Positions 31,658-40,059 of a DNA stretch of 64,000 nucleotides are shown here, one piece after another. The stretch is taken from contig JAFALK010000048.1 of assembly GCA_019234295.1 (NCBI GenBank), forward strand, positions 1 through 64,000. Direction: 5' to 3'. Source of the stretch: Roseateles sp. (GTDB lineage: Bacteria; Pseudomonadota; Gammaproteobacteria; Burkholderiales; Burkholderiaceae_C). The translations under genes were made by a program, and so were the position numbers. The notes below the pieces were generated by a model. It was not told the origin of the DNA, ran no database searches, and worked only from the letters and a program-made list of their open reading frames with translations. Within the stretch, counting starts at the first letter, position 1. The number at the start of each line of letters is the position of its first letter.

Positions 31658-32419
31658 ATGATTCTCGAAGACTTCAAGCTCCACGGCCGCGTGGCCATCG
31701 TCACCGGCTGCAACACCGGCCTGGGCCAGGGCATGGCGCTGGCGCTGGCCGAGGCGGGGGCCGACATCGTCGGCGTCAACGTCAGCGATCCCGTGGAGAC
31801 GCGGGCGCACGTGCAGGCGACAGGCCGCCGCTTCCTGGACCTTCGCGCTGACCTGGCCGATGTGAGCGGCATCCACGGGCTGGTGGAGAAGGCCAAGAGC
31901 CTGACTGGCCGGGTGGATATTCTCGTCAACAACGCCGGCATCATCCGCCGCGAGGACGCACTCAAGTTCACGGAGAAGGACTGGGACGACGTCATCGACA
32001 TCAACCTCAAGACGGTGTTCTTCTTTTCGCAGGCCGTGGCGCGCGAATTCATCGCGCAGGGCAGCGGCGGCAAAATCATCAACGTGGCCTCCATGCTGTC
32101 CTACCAGGGTGGCGTTCGCGTGCCGTCCTACACGGCCAGCAAGAGCGGCGTGATGGGCATCACGCGCCTGATGGCCAACGAGTGGGCTGCGCACGGCATC
32201 AACGTGAACGCCATCGCGCCGGGCTATATGTCGACCAACAACACGGCGGCCCTGCGGGCCGACGAGAACCGCAACGCCTCCATTCTGGAGCGCATTCCGG
32301 CCGGGCGCTGGGGTCTGCCCAAGGACCTGGCAGGGCCGGTGGTGTTCCTGGCCTCGAAGGCGTCCGACTACGTCAACGGCTACACCATCGCAGTGGACGG
32401 TGGCTGGCTGGCGCGCTGA
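31658..32419 (+). CDS. kduD: 2-dehydro-3-deoxy-D-gluconate 5-dehydrogenase
   Basis: A 253-residue short-chain dehydrogenase with the cofactor loop TGCNTGLGQGMA, NNAG, the catalytic Ser and Y-x3-K in YTASKSGVMG, and the KduD-like opening LEDFKLHGRVAIVTG. It reduces 2,5-diketo-3-deoxygluconate to KDG, the substrate of the KdgK encoded 2 kb upstream. kduI and kduD form one transcript. The cluster is self-sufficient from unsaturated uronate monomer to KDPG, but lyases and an uptake system are not in the window. Confidence 0.94.
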   Translation: MILEDFKLHGRVAIVTGCNTGLGQGMALALAEAGADIVGVNVSDPVETRAHVQATGRRFLDLRADLADVSGIHGLVEKAKSLTGRVDILVNNAGIIRREDALKFTEKDWDDVIDINLKTVFFFSQAVAREFIAQGSGGKIINVASMLSYQGGVRVPSYTASKSGVMGITRLMANEWAAHGINVNAIAPGYMSTNNTAALRADENRNASILERIPAGRWGLPKDLAGPVVFLASKASDYVNGYTIAVDGGWLAR

Positions 32420-32552
32420 TCCGGCTCGCGCCCGCTGGGCTCAGCGGGCCTTGACGAAGAAGTCCAGTTGGAAGCCGCGCGTGACCTTGATGACCGGCAG
32501 CAGGTGGTCGAGCTGCTCGCGCATCGCCAGGTGTTCGGCAAGCTCGTGACGA
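32420..32552. other. Short coding-like remnant between kduD and a DUF1801 gene
   Basis: This 133-base gap reads as protein on both strands, without starts. The plus strand ends VVELLAHRQVFGKLVTIKP and a stop, similar to the last residues of zinc-type alcohol/quinone dehydrogenases. The minus strand reads QLDHLLPVIKVTRGFQLDFF. At most one is real; either would be the last fragment of a lost gene. Confidence 0.25.
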
Positions 32553-32975
32553 TCAAGCCGGATAGCGGCGCTTGATCTCCGCTACCGAGGCGCGCACGAG
32601 TTCCTCCAGCACGCCCAGATCCAGGTCGGTCATCTTGTTGATGTAAAGGCAGCCCTTGCCCATCTTGTGCTTGCCCAGCCGGCCGAGCAGGGCCGTGGGC
32701 GCGCCCTCGGCCCCGAGCTTGAGGTAGACAGCGATCTCGGACTTGCGCGAGGCGAAGCCGACCACGCACATTTCGCCCGTGCGGCCGCTGTCGTAGCGGT
32801 AGGCATAGCGGCCAAATCCGACGATGCCCGGGCCCCACATCCTGGGCGGCCAACCCGTGCAGCGTTCGATTAACGCACCGAGCTGCATGCAGTCGTTGCG
32901 ACGCGATTGCGATTCGATGGCGGCGATGTAGTCCGCCACGCTCAATTCGGTCTGCTGGGTCTTCAGCTGGGCCAT
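32553..32975 (-). CDS. DUF1801 domain protein
   Basis: A 140-residue protein with the DUF1801 pattern: an N-terminal helix ending in DYIAAIE, then MQLGALIERCTGWPPRMWG, IVGFGRYAYRYDSGR and FASRKSEIAVYL, which resemble the small YdhG-like fold. The family is widespread and of unknown function, with a distant likeness to iron-binding frataxin-type folds suggested in databases. It has no evident link to the uronate genes on one side or the hydroxylase genes on the other. Confidence 0.85.
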   Translation of the reverse strand: MAQLKTQQTELSVADYIAAIESQSRRNDCMQLGALIERCTGWPPRMWGPGIVGFGRYAYRYDSGRTGEMCVVGFASRKSEIAVYLKLGAEGAPTALLGRLGKHKMGKGCLYINKMTDLDLGVLEELVRASVAEIKRRYPA

Positions 32976-33051
32976 CGTGCTGTCTCGGTAGCGCGCTTGG
33001 ATCCTAGCTGCTACGCTGCCCAGGCTTCAAATCAGGATGGGAGATCTGCCA

Positions 33052-33552
33052 ATGGTCCAACTCAATGTCAATGGACGCCTGCGCGACTGCGATGCCGAGG
33101 GCGACACGCCCCTGCTGTGGGTGCTGCGCGAGCAGCTGGGCCTGACAGGCACCAAGTACGGCTGCGGCATCGCCCAATGCGGCGCCTGCACGGTGCACAT
33201 CGACGGGCAACCGACGCGTTCTTGCGTTCGGCCGCTGTCCTCGCTGAGCAGCAAGGAGAAGATTGTCACCATCGAAGGCCTCTCTGCCGACGCAACGCAC
33301 GCCGTGCAGAAGGCCTGGAACGAGCTCGACGTGCCGCAGTGCGGCTTTTGCCAGAGCGGCATGATCATGGCGGCGGCGGCTCTCCTCAAGGCCAAGCCCA
33401 GGCCCACCGATGCCGACATCGACGCGGCCATGACCAATATCTGCCGCTGCGGCACCTACAACCGGGTGCGCGCGGCCATCCATCTGGCGGCCGGGCAACT
33501 GCAGCGCAAGTCGATCGCGATCACGATCCAGACGGAAGGCGGTGCAGCGTGA
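33052..33552 (+). CDS. [2Fe-2S] subunit of a molybdenum hydroxylase (isoquinoline-oxidoreductase alpha type)
   Basis: A 166-residue electron-transfer subunit. A plant-type [2Fe-2S] cluster is bound by CGIAQCGAC and a cysteine in RSC, and a second cluster by CGFCQSG and ICRCGTY. The layout is that of IorA-like small subunits of the xanthine oxidase family. The ATG at 33052 is chosen because GGGAG lies eight bases upstream; an earlier ATG at 33037 has no such site. It overlaps the large-subunit gene by four bases (GTGA). Electrons would pass from the molybdenum centre to a cytochrome, and a c-type cytochrome gene follows downstream. Confidence 0.9.
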   Translation: MVQLNVNGRLRDCDAEGDTPLLWVLREQLGLTGTKYGCGIAQCGACTVHIDGQPTRSCVRPLSSLSSKEKIVTIEGLSADATHAVQKAWNELDVPQCGFCQSGMIMAAAALLKAKPRPTDADIDAAMTNICRCGTYNRVRAAIHLAAGQLQRKSIAITIQTEGGAA

Positions 33553-35705
33553 ACACCAGCCGTCGAGGTTTCTTGCAGACCAGCGTGGCCGCCGCTGGCG
33601 GCCTGATGGTCGGCTTCCACGTTCCCGCACTGGCGCAGGACGCCGCCCACCCCGAGCTCAACGCCTGGGTGCTGATTCAGCCCGACGAGACGGTGATCAT
33701 CCGCATCGCCCGCTCCGAGATGGGCCAGGGCACGCTCACCGGCCTGGCCCAGCTCGTGGCCGAGGAGCTCGAATGCGATTGGGCGCGCGTGAAGACCGAG
33801 TACCCCACGCCGGGCCAGAATCTGGCGCGCAACCGCGTGTGGAAGAGCTTCTCCACGGGCGGCAGCCAGGGCGTGCGCGGATCCAACGACTATGTGCGCG
33901 TTGGCGGTGCTGCAGCGCGGCTGATGCTCGTGCAGGCGGCGGCCGACGAATGGAAGGTCCCCACAGCCGAGTGCACCGTGGCCAAGGGCGTGATCACCCA
34001 TAAGCCCAGCGGCCGCAGCACGAGCTACGGCAAAGTGGCCGCCGCCGCGGCCAAGCTCGCGCCGCCAGCCGATGTCAAGCTCAAGGACCCGCGCGACTGG
34101 ACCCTGGCCGGCAAGCCCATGAAACGCCTGGACACACGCGGCAAGCTCGACGGCTCGCAGATCTACGGCATGGACCTGCACATGCCCGGCATGCTCAACG
34201 CGGCGATCCGCGACTGCCCCGTATTCGGCGGTAAGGTCAAGAGCTTCGACGCCTCCTCGATCGCGGCCAAGCCCGGCGTGAAGAAGGTGCTTCAGGTCGG
34301 CGACTCGGCCGTGGCCGTGGTGGCCGACACCTGGTGGCGGGCCAAGACTGCGCTGGAGGCGCTCAACATCGTCTGGGACGAAGGCCCCAATGCGCAGACC
34401 AGCAGCGCCGATGTGGCCTCCATGCTCAAGGCCGGCCTCGATGCCGACGATGCCGTGGCCTTCAACAGCAAGGGCGATGCACACGCTGCCCTCAAGGGCG
34501 TGGCGCACAAGGTCGAGGCGGTCTACAGCTGCCCGCACCAGAACCACGCCACTATGGAGGTGATGAACGCCACGGCACGCTGGACGCCCGAGCGCTGCGA
34601 AGTCTGGACGCCCACGCAGAACGGCGATGCCGCTCTGGCCGCCACGGCCGAGGCTGCGGGGTTGCCCCCGGCGCAGTGCGAGGTCTACAAGCTGCATCTG
34701 GGTGGCGGCTTCGGCCGACGCGGAGCCACGCACGACTGGGTGCACCAGGCCGTGGCAATCGCCAAGACCATGCCCGGCACGCCCGTCAAGCTGATCTGGA
34801 CCCGTGAGGAGGACATGCAGCACGGGCGCTATCACCCCGTCACCCAATGCAAGCTGACGGCCGGTCTCGATGCGCAGGGCAAGCTGACCGCCCTGCACAT
34901 GCGCATCTCGGGCCAGTCCATCCTGGCCGCGCTTTTCCCGCAGAACATCAAGAACGGCGTGGACCCGGCCGTCTTCCAGGGCCTCAATCCCGGCGGAACC
35001 GAAGGCGCGCTGGGCTATGCCGTGCCCAACCTGCTGGTCGATCACGCGATGCGCAACCCGCCCGTGCCGCCGGGTTTTTGGCGCGGTGTGAACCTCAACC
35101 AGAACGCGATCTACCTCGAATGCTTCATTGACGAGGTCGCACACGCGGCCAAGCGCGACCCGCTGGCCTTGCGCCGCGAGCTGCTGGCCGGATCGCCCAA
35201 GCATCTGGCTGTGCTGAACGCCGTGGCGGAGAAGGCCGGTTGGGACAAGCCCGCGCCCAAGGGCCGACATCGCGGTCTGGCGCAGATCATGGGCTTCGGC
35301 AGCTATGTGGCAGCCTGTGCCGAGATCTCGGTCAATGCCAAGACTGGCGAGCTGAAGATCCACCGCATCGTCGCCGCGACCGACCCGGGGCACGCGGTCA
35401 ACCCGCAGCAGATCCAGGCGCAGGTGGAAGGCTCCTTCGTCTACGGGCTCTCGGCCGCGCTGTTCGGCGAGTGCACGTTGAAGAATGGCCGCATCGAGCA
35501 GAGCAACTTCAGCGACTACCCAGTCGTGCGGATGGAGCACATGCCCGCGGTGGAGACCATCGTCATGCCTTCGGGGGGCTTCTGGGGCGGGGTCGGAGAA
35601 CCCACGATCGCCGTGGCCGCGCCGGCCGTGCTCAATGCGATCTTCGCGGCCACTGGCAAGCGCATCCGAGACTTGCCGTTGAGCAAGCACAGCCTCAAGG
35701 CTTGA
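33549..35705 (+). CDS. Molybdopterin-binding subunit of a molybdenum hydroxylase (isoquinoline-oxidoreductase beta type)
   Basis: A 718-residue periplasmic enzyme. A twin-arginine signal ([15 protein letters not shown], cleavage after ALAQ) shows export in folded form. Two-domain repeats follow, with the molybdopterin-contact motif GGGFGRR, further contacts in [12 protein letters not shown] and the base glutamate in [13 protein letters not shown]. Enzymes of this IorB type hydroxylate N-heterocycles or oxidise aldehydes; the substrate here is not known. The GTG start at 33549 overlaps the small subunit and gives the complete Tat signal. No FAD subunit is present, as usual for this type, so electrons should go to a cytochrome c. 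Confidence 0.9.
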   Translation: MNTSRRGFLQTSVAAAGGLMVGFHVPALAQDAAHPELNAWVLIQPDETVIIRIARSEMGQGTLTGLAQLVAEELECDWARVKTEYPTPGQNLARNRVWKSFSTGGSQGVRGSNDYVRVGGAAARLMLVQAAADEWKVPTAECTVAKGVITHKPSGRSTSYGKVAAAAAKLAPPADVKLKDPRDWTLAGKPMKRLDTRGKLDGSQIYGMDLHMPGMLNAAIRDCPVFGGKVKSFDASSIAAKPGVKKVLQVGDSAVAVVADTWWRAKTALEALNIVWDEGPNAQTSSADVASMLKAGLDADDAVAFNSKGDAHAALKGVAHKVEAVYSCPHQNHATMEVMNATARWTPERCEVWTPTQNGDAALAATAEAAGLPPAQCEVYKLHLGGGFGRRGATHDWVHQAVAIAKTMPGTPVKLIWTREEDMQHGRYHPVTQCKLTAGLDAQGKLTALHMRISGQSILAALFPQNIKNGVDPAVFQGLNPGGTEGALGYAVPNLLVDHAMRNPPVPPGFWRGVNLNQNAIYLECFIDEVAHAAKRDPLALRRELLAGSPKHLAVLNAVAEKAGWDKPAPKGRHRGLAQIMGFGSYVAACAEISVNAKTGELKIHRIVAATDPGHAVNPQQIQAQVEGSFVYGLSAALFGECTLKNGRIEQSNFSDYPVVRMEHMPAVETIVMPSGGFWGGVGEPTIAVAAPAVLNAIFAATGKRIRDLPLSKHSLKA

Positions 35706-35707
35706 GC

Positions 35708-36115
35708 ATGAAGCTGCGCGTCCTGCCCTTGCTGTTGGCGATGCTGGCGGGACGGGTAGGCGCGGACGGCATCGCGCAGCCGCTCGAGGGATTGACGGGC
35801 GATGCGGTGCGCGGTCGCGCCCTCGTCGCCAGCCGGCAGCAAGGTCTGTGCCTTCTGTGTCACAGCGGGCCCATTGCCGAGGAGCGCTTCCAGGGCACGC
35901 TCGCACCCAATCTGGCGGGCACTGCGTCGCGCTGGTCAGCCGCCGAACTGCGGCTCAAGCTCGTTGACAGCCAGCGCCAGAACCCGGACAGCATCATGCC
36001 CGCCTACTACCGTGTCGAGGGCCTGACCCAGGTCGGCCGCGAATGGCGCGGGCGCACGATCTTCACGGCCCAGCAGCTCGAAGATGTGCTGGCCTATCTT
36101 CTGACCCTCAAATGA
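35708..36115 (+). CDS. soxX: SoxX-like monohaem cytochrome c
   Basis: A 135-residue secreted cytochrome. A signal peptide (VLPLLLAMLAGRVGA) is followed by a haem motif CLLCH near residue 55 and the distal methionine in SIMPAYYRVEG, the arrangement of SoxX. SoxX pairs with SoxA to couple thiosulfate to the carrier SoxYZ. It begins two bases after the stop of the molybdenum hydroxylase, so it could also serve as its electron acceptor. It overlaps soxY by four bases. Confidence 0.87.
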   Translation: MKLRVLPLLLAMLAGRVGADGIAQPLEGLTGDAVRGRALVASRQQGLCLLCHSGPIAEERFQGTLAPNLAGTASRWSAAELRLKLVDSQRQNPDSIMPAYYRVEGLTQVGREWRGRTIFTAQQLEDVLAYLLTLK

Positions 36116-36543
36116 TGCGGCGACGTAACGCCTTGCTTGCACTGACCGGCGCCGTGCTGCTGCGCCCGGCGCGCGCCAGCACTGAGGAGCTGCGTGCCGC
36201 CATCCTGGCCTATACCGGCGGCATCGAGCCATCTCCCGGCCCCGTGCAGATCGACATCGCGCCGCTGGTGGAGAACGGCAATGCCGTGCCGCTGACTGTC
36301 CGTGTGCAGAGCCCCATGACGCCGGCTGACCACGTGCAGGCGATCGCCGTGTTCAACCAGCTCAACCCGCAGCGCGACGTGGCCCGCTTCACGCTGAGCC
36401 CGGCGCTTGGCCGCGCCCAGGTCGGCACCCGCATCCGCCTCGCCACGAGCCAGCAGCTCGTGGCCGTGGCGCGGCTGAGCGATGGCCGCTTTGTCTCGCA
36501 GGCTGTGGACGTGGTGGTCACGCTCGCGGCCTGCGTCGAGTAA
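36112..36543 (+). CDS. soxY: SoxY-like sulfur carrier with unusual C-terminus
   Basis: A 143-residue protein with an N-terminal signal (ALLALTGAVLL) and the SoxY immunoglobulin-like domain (IDIAPLVENGNAVPLTVRVQSPM, IAVFNQLNPQRDVARFTLSP, then VVVTLAACVE). The carrier cysteine is present, but the usual GGCGG tail that presents it is replaced by AACVE. In known SoxY the cysteine on that flexible swinging arm carries the sulfur intermediate. The change could alter partner access or reflect a different carrier role. The ATG at 36112 overlaps the soxX stop. Confidence 0.85.
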   Translation: MMRRRNALLALTGAVLLRPARASTEELRAAILAYTGGIEPSPGPVQIDIAPLVENGNAVPLTVRVQSPMTPADHVQAIAVFNQLNPQRDVARFTLSPALGRAQVGTRIRLATSQQLVAVARLSDGRFVSQAVDVVVTLAACVE

Positions 36544-36546
36544 GCC

Positions 36547-36870
36547 ATGGCCCGCACGCTTATCACGGTCCCAGCCAGCGCGCGGCGCGGTGAGTTGATC
36601 GAGATCCGCTGCCTGATCGCCCACCCCATGGAGACGGGCTACCGGCGTGGCGACGACGGTCTTCTCCTGCCGCGCAATCTGATCCGGCGCTTCCGCTGCT
36701 ACGTCGGCGACGAGCTCGTCTTCGAGGCCGAGTTGTTCGCCGCCGTGGCGGCCAATCCCCTGCTCAGCTTCTGGCTGCGCGCCGAGGCCAGCGGCACACT
36801 GCGCTTCGTCTGGGAGGGCGACCAGAACTTTGCGCAGACCGAGCATGCGGCGCTGAACGTCACGCCATGA
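36547..36870 (+). CDS. soxZ: SoxZ
   Basis: A 107-residue immunoglobulin-like protein matching SoxZ over its whole length: GELIEIRCLIAHPMETGYRR, the central IRRFRCYVGDELVFEAEL and LRFVWEGDQNFAQTEHAALNV. It has no signal peptide, as is normal, because it is exported bound to SoxY. It starts three bases after soxY and overlaps soxA by four bases. Confidence 0.93.
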   Translation: MARTLITVPASARRGELIEIRCLIAHPMETGYRRGDDGLLLPRNLIRRFRCYVGDELVFEAELFAAVAANPLLSFWLRAEASGTLRFVWEGDQNFAQTEHAALNVTP

Positions 36871-37592
36871 AGGCCGCGCTGCTTCTGGCCCTTGCGCTCC
36901 TGGCTCCCCAAGATCCTCAAGATCCTCAAGAGGACGCTCGCCGCAGCGGCTTCGAGACCATGAGCCCGGCCCTTCAGGCCATGCAGCGCGACGACGCCAC
37001 CAACCCGGCCTGGCTCTGGGTGGAAAACGGCCGCGCGCTGTGGCGTGAGCGCGGCTGCGTGCGCTGCCATGGCGAGGCGGAGCAGAGCATGCGCGGTGTG
37101 GCGGCGCGCTACCCCGCCTGGGACGGCCGGCTGCAGCGCCCACTCACCCTGGCGCAGCGTATCCAGCACGAGGGTCCGGTCCTGGCCGCGGACAGCGAGG
37201 AGCTGCTGAGTCTCGCGGCCTATGTCGGCCTGCAGTCGCGCGGCCTGCCGATCGCACCGCCTGCAGACGTGCGGCTCGATCCGCATCGCAAGCGGGGCAG
37301 GGCGTTGTTCGAGAAGCGCGTCGGCCAGCTGAACCTGTCCTGCGCTCAATGTCACGATCAGCGGGCCGGCGAAAAGCTCGGCGGCGCCCTGATTCCGCAG
37401 GCGCATCCGACAGGTTATCCGCTCTACCGGCTCGAATGGCAATCGCTCGGCTCGCTCACGCGCCGGCTGCGCAACTGCACCGCGGGCGTTCGGGCCGAAC
37501 CCTTCGACGATTCGGCGCTGGTCGACCTGGAGCTCTACTTGATGGAGCGGGCGGCGGGCATGAAGATCGACACTCCCGCAGTGCGGCCCTGA
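36867..37592 (+). CDS. soxA: SoxA-like dihaem cytochrome c
   Basis: A 241-residue secreted cytochrome with two haem motifs, CVRCH near residue 62 and CAQCH near 155, and the catalytic cysteine that ligates the active haem in RNCTAGVRAEPF. With SoxX it forms the enzyme that attaches thiosulfate to the SoxY cysteine. The N-terminus contains a nine-base tandem repeat coding for PQDPQDPQE. It ends a four-gene XYZA set. soxB and soxCD are not here, so complete thiosulfate oxidation would need genes elsewhere. Confidence 0.9.
   Translation: MKAALLLALALLAPQDPQDPQEDARRSGFETMSPALQAMQRDDATNPAWLWVENGRALWRERGCVRCHGEAEQSMRGVAARYPAWDGRLQRPLTLAQRIQHEGPVLAADSEELLSLAAYVGLQSRGLPIAPPADVRLDPHRKRGRALFEKRVGQLNLSCAQCHDQRAGEKLGGALIPQAHPTGYPLYRLEWQSLGSLTRRLRNCTAGVRAEPFDDSALVDLELYLMERAAGMKIDTPAVRP
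36907..36931 (+). repeat. Nine-base tandem repeat in the start of soxA
   Basis: The unit CAAGATCCT is repeated nearly three times, in frame, giving Pro-Gln-Asp repeats just after the signal peptide of SoxA. It probably arose by slippage and lengthens a linker. Confidence 0.7.
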
Positions 37593-37713
37593 TCCGTGCA
37601 TCGGCCGATTTGCCGCGGCTGTTCCACCCCAGCTGCAGCCTGTCGCGCGGGCCGTGCAGCGCCCGGCCTGCGAACATAAGCTTCGCTCATCGTTCAACCC
37701 TCCGGAGTCCACT

Positions 37714-38049
37714 ATGTCCAACGCCGACGAACTCTCCAAGCTTGCCGACCTGCATCAGCGGGGCGTCCTTTCTGATGAGGAATTCGCCCAGGCCAAGGCA
37801 CGCGTGCTCGGCGGTATCGGTGGCGGCACTTACGGCGATCCGGGTGCTGCGGGGCCTGCCGCATCCGAGCTGCACAACCTGCGCCGCAGCCGCAGCGACG
37901 CCTGGGTGGGCGGTGTGTGCGGCGGCGTGGCTCGCTTCACGGGCGTGCCGGCCTGGGTCTGGCGCCTGCTCTTCATCGCCCTGGTGCTGTGCGCGGGCTC
38001 GGGATTCCTGCTGTACCTGCTGCTTTGGATCTTTGTGCCGGCCGAGTGA
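37714..38049 (+). CDS. SHOCT-PspC domain membrane protein
   Basis: A 111-residue protein. Residues 4-33 form a SHOCT-type helix pair (ELSKLADLHQRGVLSDEEF). Residues 55-111 form a PspC domain with VGGVCGGVARFTGVPAWVWRL and a final membrane helix (LLFIALVLCAGSGFLLYLLLW). PspC proteins are inner-membrane stress sensors, but this short form without other psp genes has no known role. GGAG precedes the ATG at 37714. It stands alone between soxA and the Mla operon. Confidence 0.88.
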   Translation: MSNADELSKLADLHQRGVLSDEEFAQAKARVLGGIGGGTYGDPGAAGPAASELHNLRRSRSDAWVGGVCGGVARFTGVPAWVWRLLFIALVLCAGSGFLLYLLLWIFVPAE

Positions 38050-38072
38050 AGTTCTGTTGAAATCGGGGGCAG

Positions 38073-39164
38073 ATGCAAGCCAGCGCCGAATCGCCCCCGA
38101 CCCTGATCCGCGACGCGAACACCACGCGGCTCGCAGGCGCCTGGACGCTGCTGTATCTGCGTGAGCGCTTCGACGAACTGGGCATGCAGGCTGCCGCGGC
38201 CCGCGATGCGGCCTGGGACCTGAGCGAGGTCCAGCGCTTGGACCATGCCGGCGCGCTCATGCTGTGGCAGGCTTGGGGCGGCAAGCGCCCCGAGCAGTTG
38301 CATTGGCGGCCCGAACACGAGGCGCTCTTCTCCGGCATGGACACACCGGCGCCGCCGCGCCCGCGCCGCCGTCTGGCGCGAGAGAGCGTGCAGCCCCTGC
38401 TGCTGGGATTTGCCAGCCACATGGTCGACGCCACGACCCTGCTGGGCCGCATCGTGCTCGATCTGATGCTGATCGCACGGCGGCCGCAGCTGATCGCCTG
38501 GCGCGACATCTCGGCGCAGATCTATCGCAGCGGCGCGCAGGCCTTGGGCATCACGGCGCTCGTGGGCTTTCTGGTCGGCATTACGCTGTCCTACCTGACC
38601 TCGCGCCAGCTCAAGAGCTATGGTGCAGACATCTTCGTCGTCAACATCCTCGGCCTGTCCGTCTGGCGCGAGCTCGGGCCGCTGCTGGCCGCCATCTTGC
38701 TGGCCGGGCGCAGTGGCTCCGCGATGACGGCGCAGCTCGGCGTCATGCGCGTCACGCAGGAGCTCGACGCGCTCTCGGTCATGGGCATTTCGCACACGGT
38801 GCGCCTGGTGATCCCGCGCATGCTGGCTCTGGGCTTGTCGATGCCGCTGGTGGTTGTGTGGACCAGCAGCCTCATCTTGTTCGGCGGCATGATTGCGGCC
38901 AGCGCCATCCTCGGTCTGGACTATGTGCAGTTCCTGCGCGGCGTGCCCGCGGCGGTGCCGATTGCCAACCTCTGGTTGGGCCTGGCCAAGTCCGTGGTCT
39001 TTGGCCTGCTGATTGCCTTCACGGCCTGCCACTACGGGCTGCGCATCAAGCCCAACAGCGTGAGCCTGGGCGCGGGCACGACCGATTCGGTGGTGGCCTC
39101 GATCACGATGGTGATCATCGTGGACGCGATCTTTGCCGTGGTCTTTTCGGATGTGGGTCTATGA
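38073..39164 (+). CDS. mlaE: Phospholipid ABC transporter permease MlaE with N-terminal STAS-like domain
   Basis: A 363-residue protein. The first 95 residues form a STAS-like domain (AWDLSEVQRLDHAGALMLWQ), in ordinary Mla operons a separate MlaB protein. From residue 105 on it is an MlaE permease with GITALVGFLVGITLSYL, ELGPLLAAILLAGRSGSAM, EELDAL-type EQ-loop (TQELDALSVMG) and FGLLIAFTACHYG. MlaE moves phospholipids between the membranes with MlaFBD. The fused STAS part explains why no separate mlaB is present. It leads an operon with mlaF, mlaD and an auxiliary lipoprotein. Confidence 0.92.
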   Translation: MQASAESPPTLIRDANTTRLAGAWTLLYLRERFDELGMQAAAARDAAWDLSEVQRLDHAGALMLWQAWGGKRPEQLHWRPEHEALFSGMDTPAPPRPRRRLARESVQPLLLGFASHMVDATTLLGRIVLDLMLIARRPQLIAWRDISAQIYRSGAQALGITALVGFLVGITLSYLTSRQLKSYGADIFVVNILGLSVWRELGPLLAAILLAGRSGSAMTAQLGVMRVTQELDALSVMGISHTVRLVIPRMLALGLSMPLVVVWTSSLILFGGMIAASAILGLDYVQFLRGVPAAVPIANLWLGLAKSVVFGLLIAFTACHYGLRIKPNSVSLGAGTTDSVVASITMVIIVDAIFAVVFSDVGL

Positions 39165-39170
39165 ATGCAG

Positions 39171-39242
39171 CGCCGGGCCGCCCCGAGCAAGCTCGCATCC
39201 CCTCGGGGGATCGGGCGACGTCCTCATCGACCGAGGGGCGCG
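39171..39242 (+). repeat. GC-rich palindromic intergenic repeat (REP-like) in the mla operon
   Basis: The stretch between mlaE and mlaF contains nested inverted repeats built on CCCCGAGCAAGCTCG, CCCCTCGGGGGA and CCGAGGGGC. This resembles the dispersed GCCGCCCC/CCCCTCGGGG elements common between genes of Comamonadaceae and relatives. It may fold in the mRNA and affect the ratio of permease to ATPase. Confidence 0.45.
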
Positions 39243-39243
39243 G

Positions 39244-40059
39244 ATGAGTGAGCCCGTCATCGAAGTCAGGAACGTCACGACCGTGCTGGGCCGCGCCACC
39301 ATCCATCGAGACTTGAGCCTGAGCGTCAACGCGAACGAGGTACTGGCCATCATCGGCGGCTCGGGCAGCGGCAAGACCACGCTGTTGCGTCTAATGCTGG
39401 GCCTGGAGCGGCCCACGGCCGGTGAGGTGCGCATCTTGGGCCAGGTGCTCGGCGAATGCGCGCATAGCGAGCTGGACCGTGTGCGCCATCGCTGGGGCGT
39501 GCTCTTCCAGCAAGGCGCGCTGTTCTCCTCGCTGACCGTGTTCGACAACGTGGCGCTGCCGCTGCGCGAGCTGGGCGGCGTGTCCAAGGAGATGATCACG
39601 CGCCTGGTGATGCGCAAGCTCGCCCAGGTCGGCTTGGCGGGCGGCGATGCGCTCAAGCTTCCGGCCGAGCTCTCGGGGGGGATGATCAAGCGCGTGTCGC
39701 TGGCCCGCGCGCTCATCCTGGACCCGCAGCTGCTCTTCCTCGATGAGCCGACCGCCGGCCTGGATCCGGCGAGCAGCAAGAAGTTCGTCCAGCTGATTGA
39801 GGCCATGCGAGCCGAGATGAAGCTCACCGTCGTCATGATCACGCACGATGTGGACACGCTCTTCGCGCTCGTCGACCGCGTGGCTGTGCTGGCCGACAAG
39901 CACCTGGTCGCCCTGGGTACGCTAGGCGAGGTGGTCCGACAACAGCACCCCTTCATCAACACCTTCTTCCTCGGCCATGCGGATCGCTGCGCGGAGGAGA
40001 ATCTGCGCCACTACCGGGTGGAGCTGTCCACGGCCTCCCTGCTCGAACAGGAAATGTGA
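39244..40059 (+). CDS. mlaF: Phospholipid ABC transporter ATPase MlaF
   Basis: A 271-residue ATPase with Walker A GGSGSGKTT, signature LSGGMIKRV (the M instead of Q is typical of MlaF), Walker B LLFLDEPTAGLDP and switch histidine in VMITHDVDTLF. The C-terminal extension (FINTFFLGHADRCAEE and beyond) is the MlaB-binding tail of this family. The ATG at 39244 gives the usual SEPVIEVRNVT opening; the upstream 80 bases are occupied by a palindromic repeat. The stop abuts the mlaD start. Confidence 0.92.
   Translation: MSEPVIEVRNVTTVLGRATIHRDLSLSVNANEVLAIIGGSGSGKTTLLRLMLGLERPTAGEVRILGQVLGECAHSELDRVRHRWGVLFQQGALFSSLTVFDNVALPLRELGGVSKEMITRLVMRKLAQVGLAGGDALKLPAELSGGMIKRVSLARALILDPQLLFLDEPTAGLDPASSKKFVQLIEAMRAEMKLTVVMITHDVDTLFALVDRVAVLADKHLVALGTLGEVVRQQHPFINTFFLGHADRCAEENLRHYRVELSTASLLEQEM

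Noticed and set aside
33000-33051. FNR-type or KdgR-type operator before the molybdenum hydroxylase genes
   Set aside because: No palindrome of either type was found, so these genes were not counted in either regulon.
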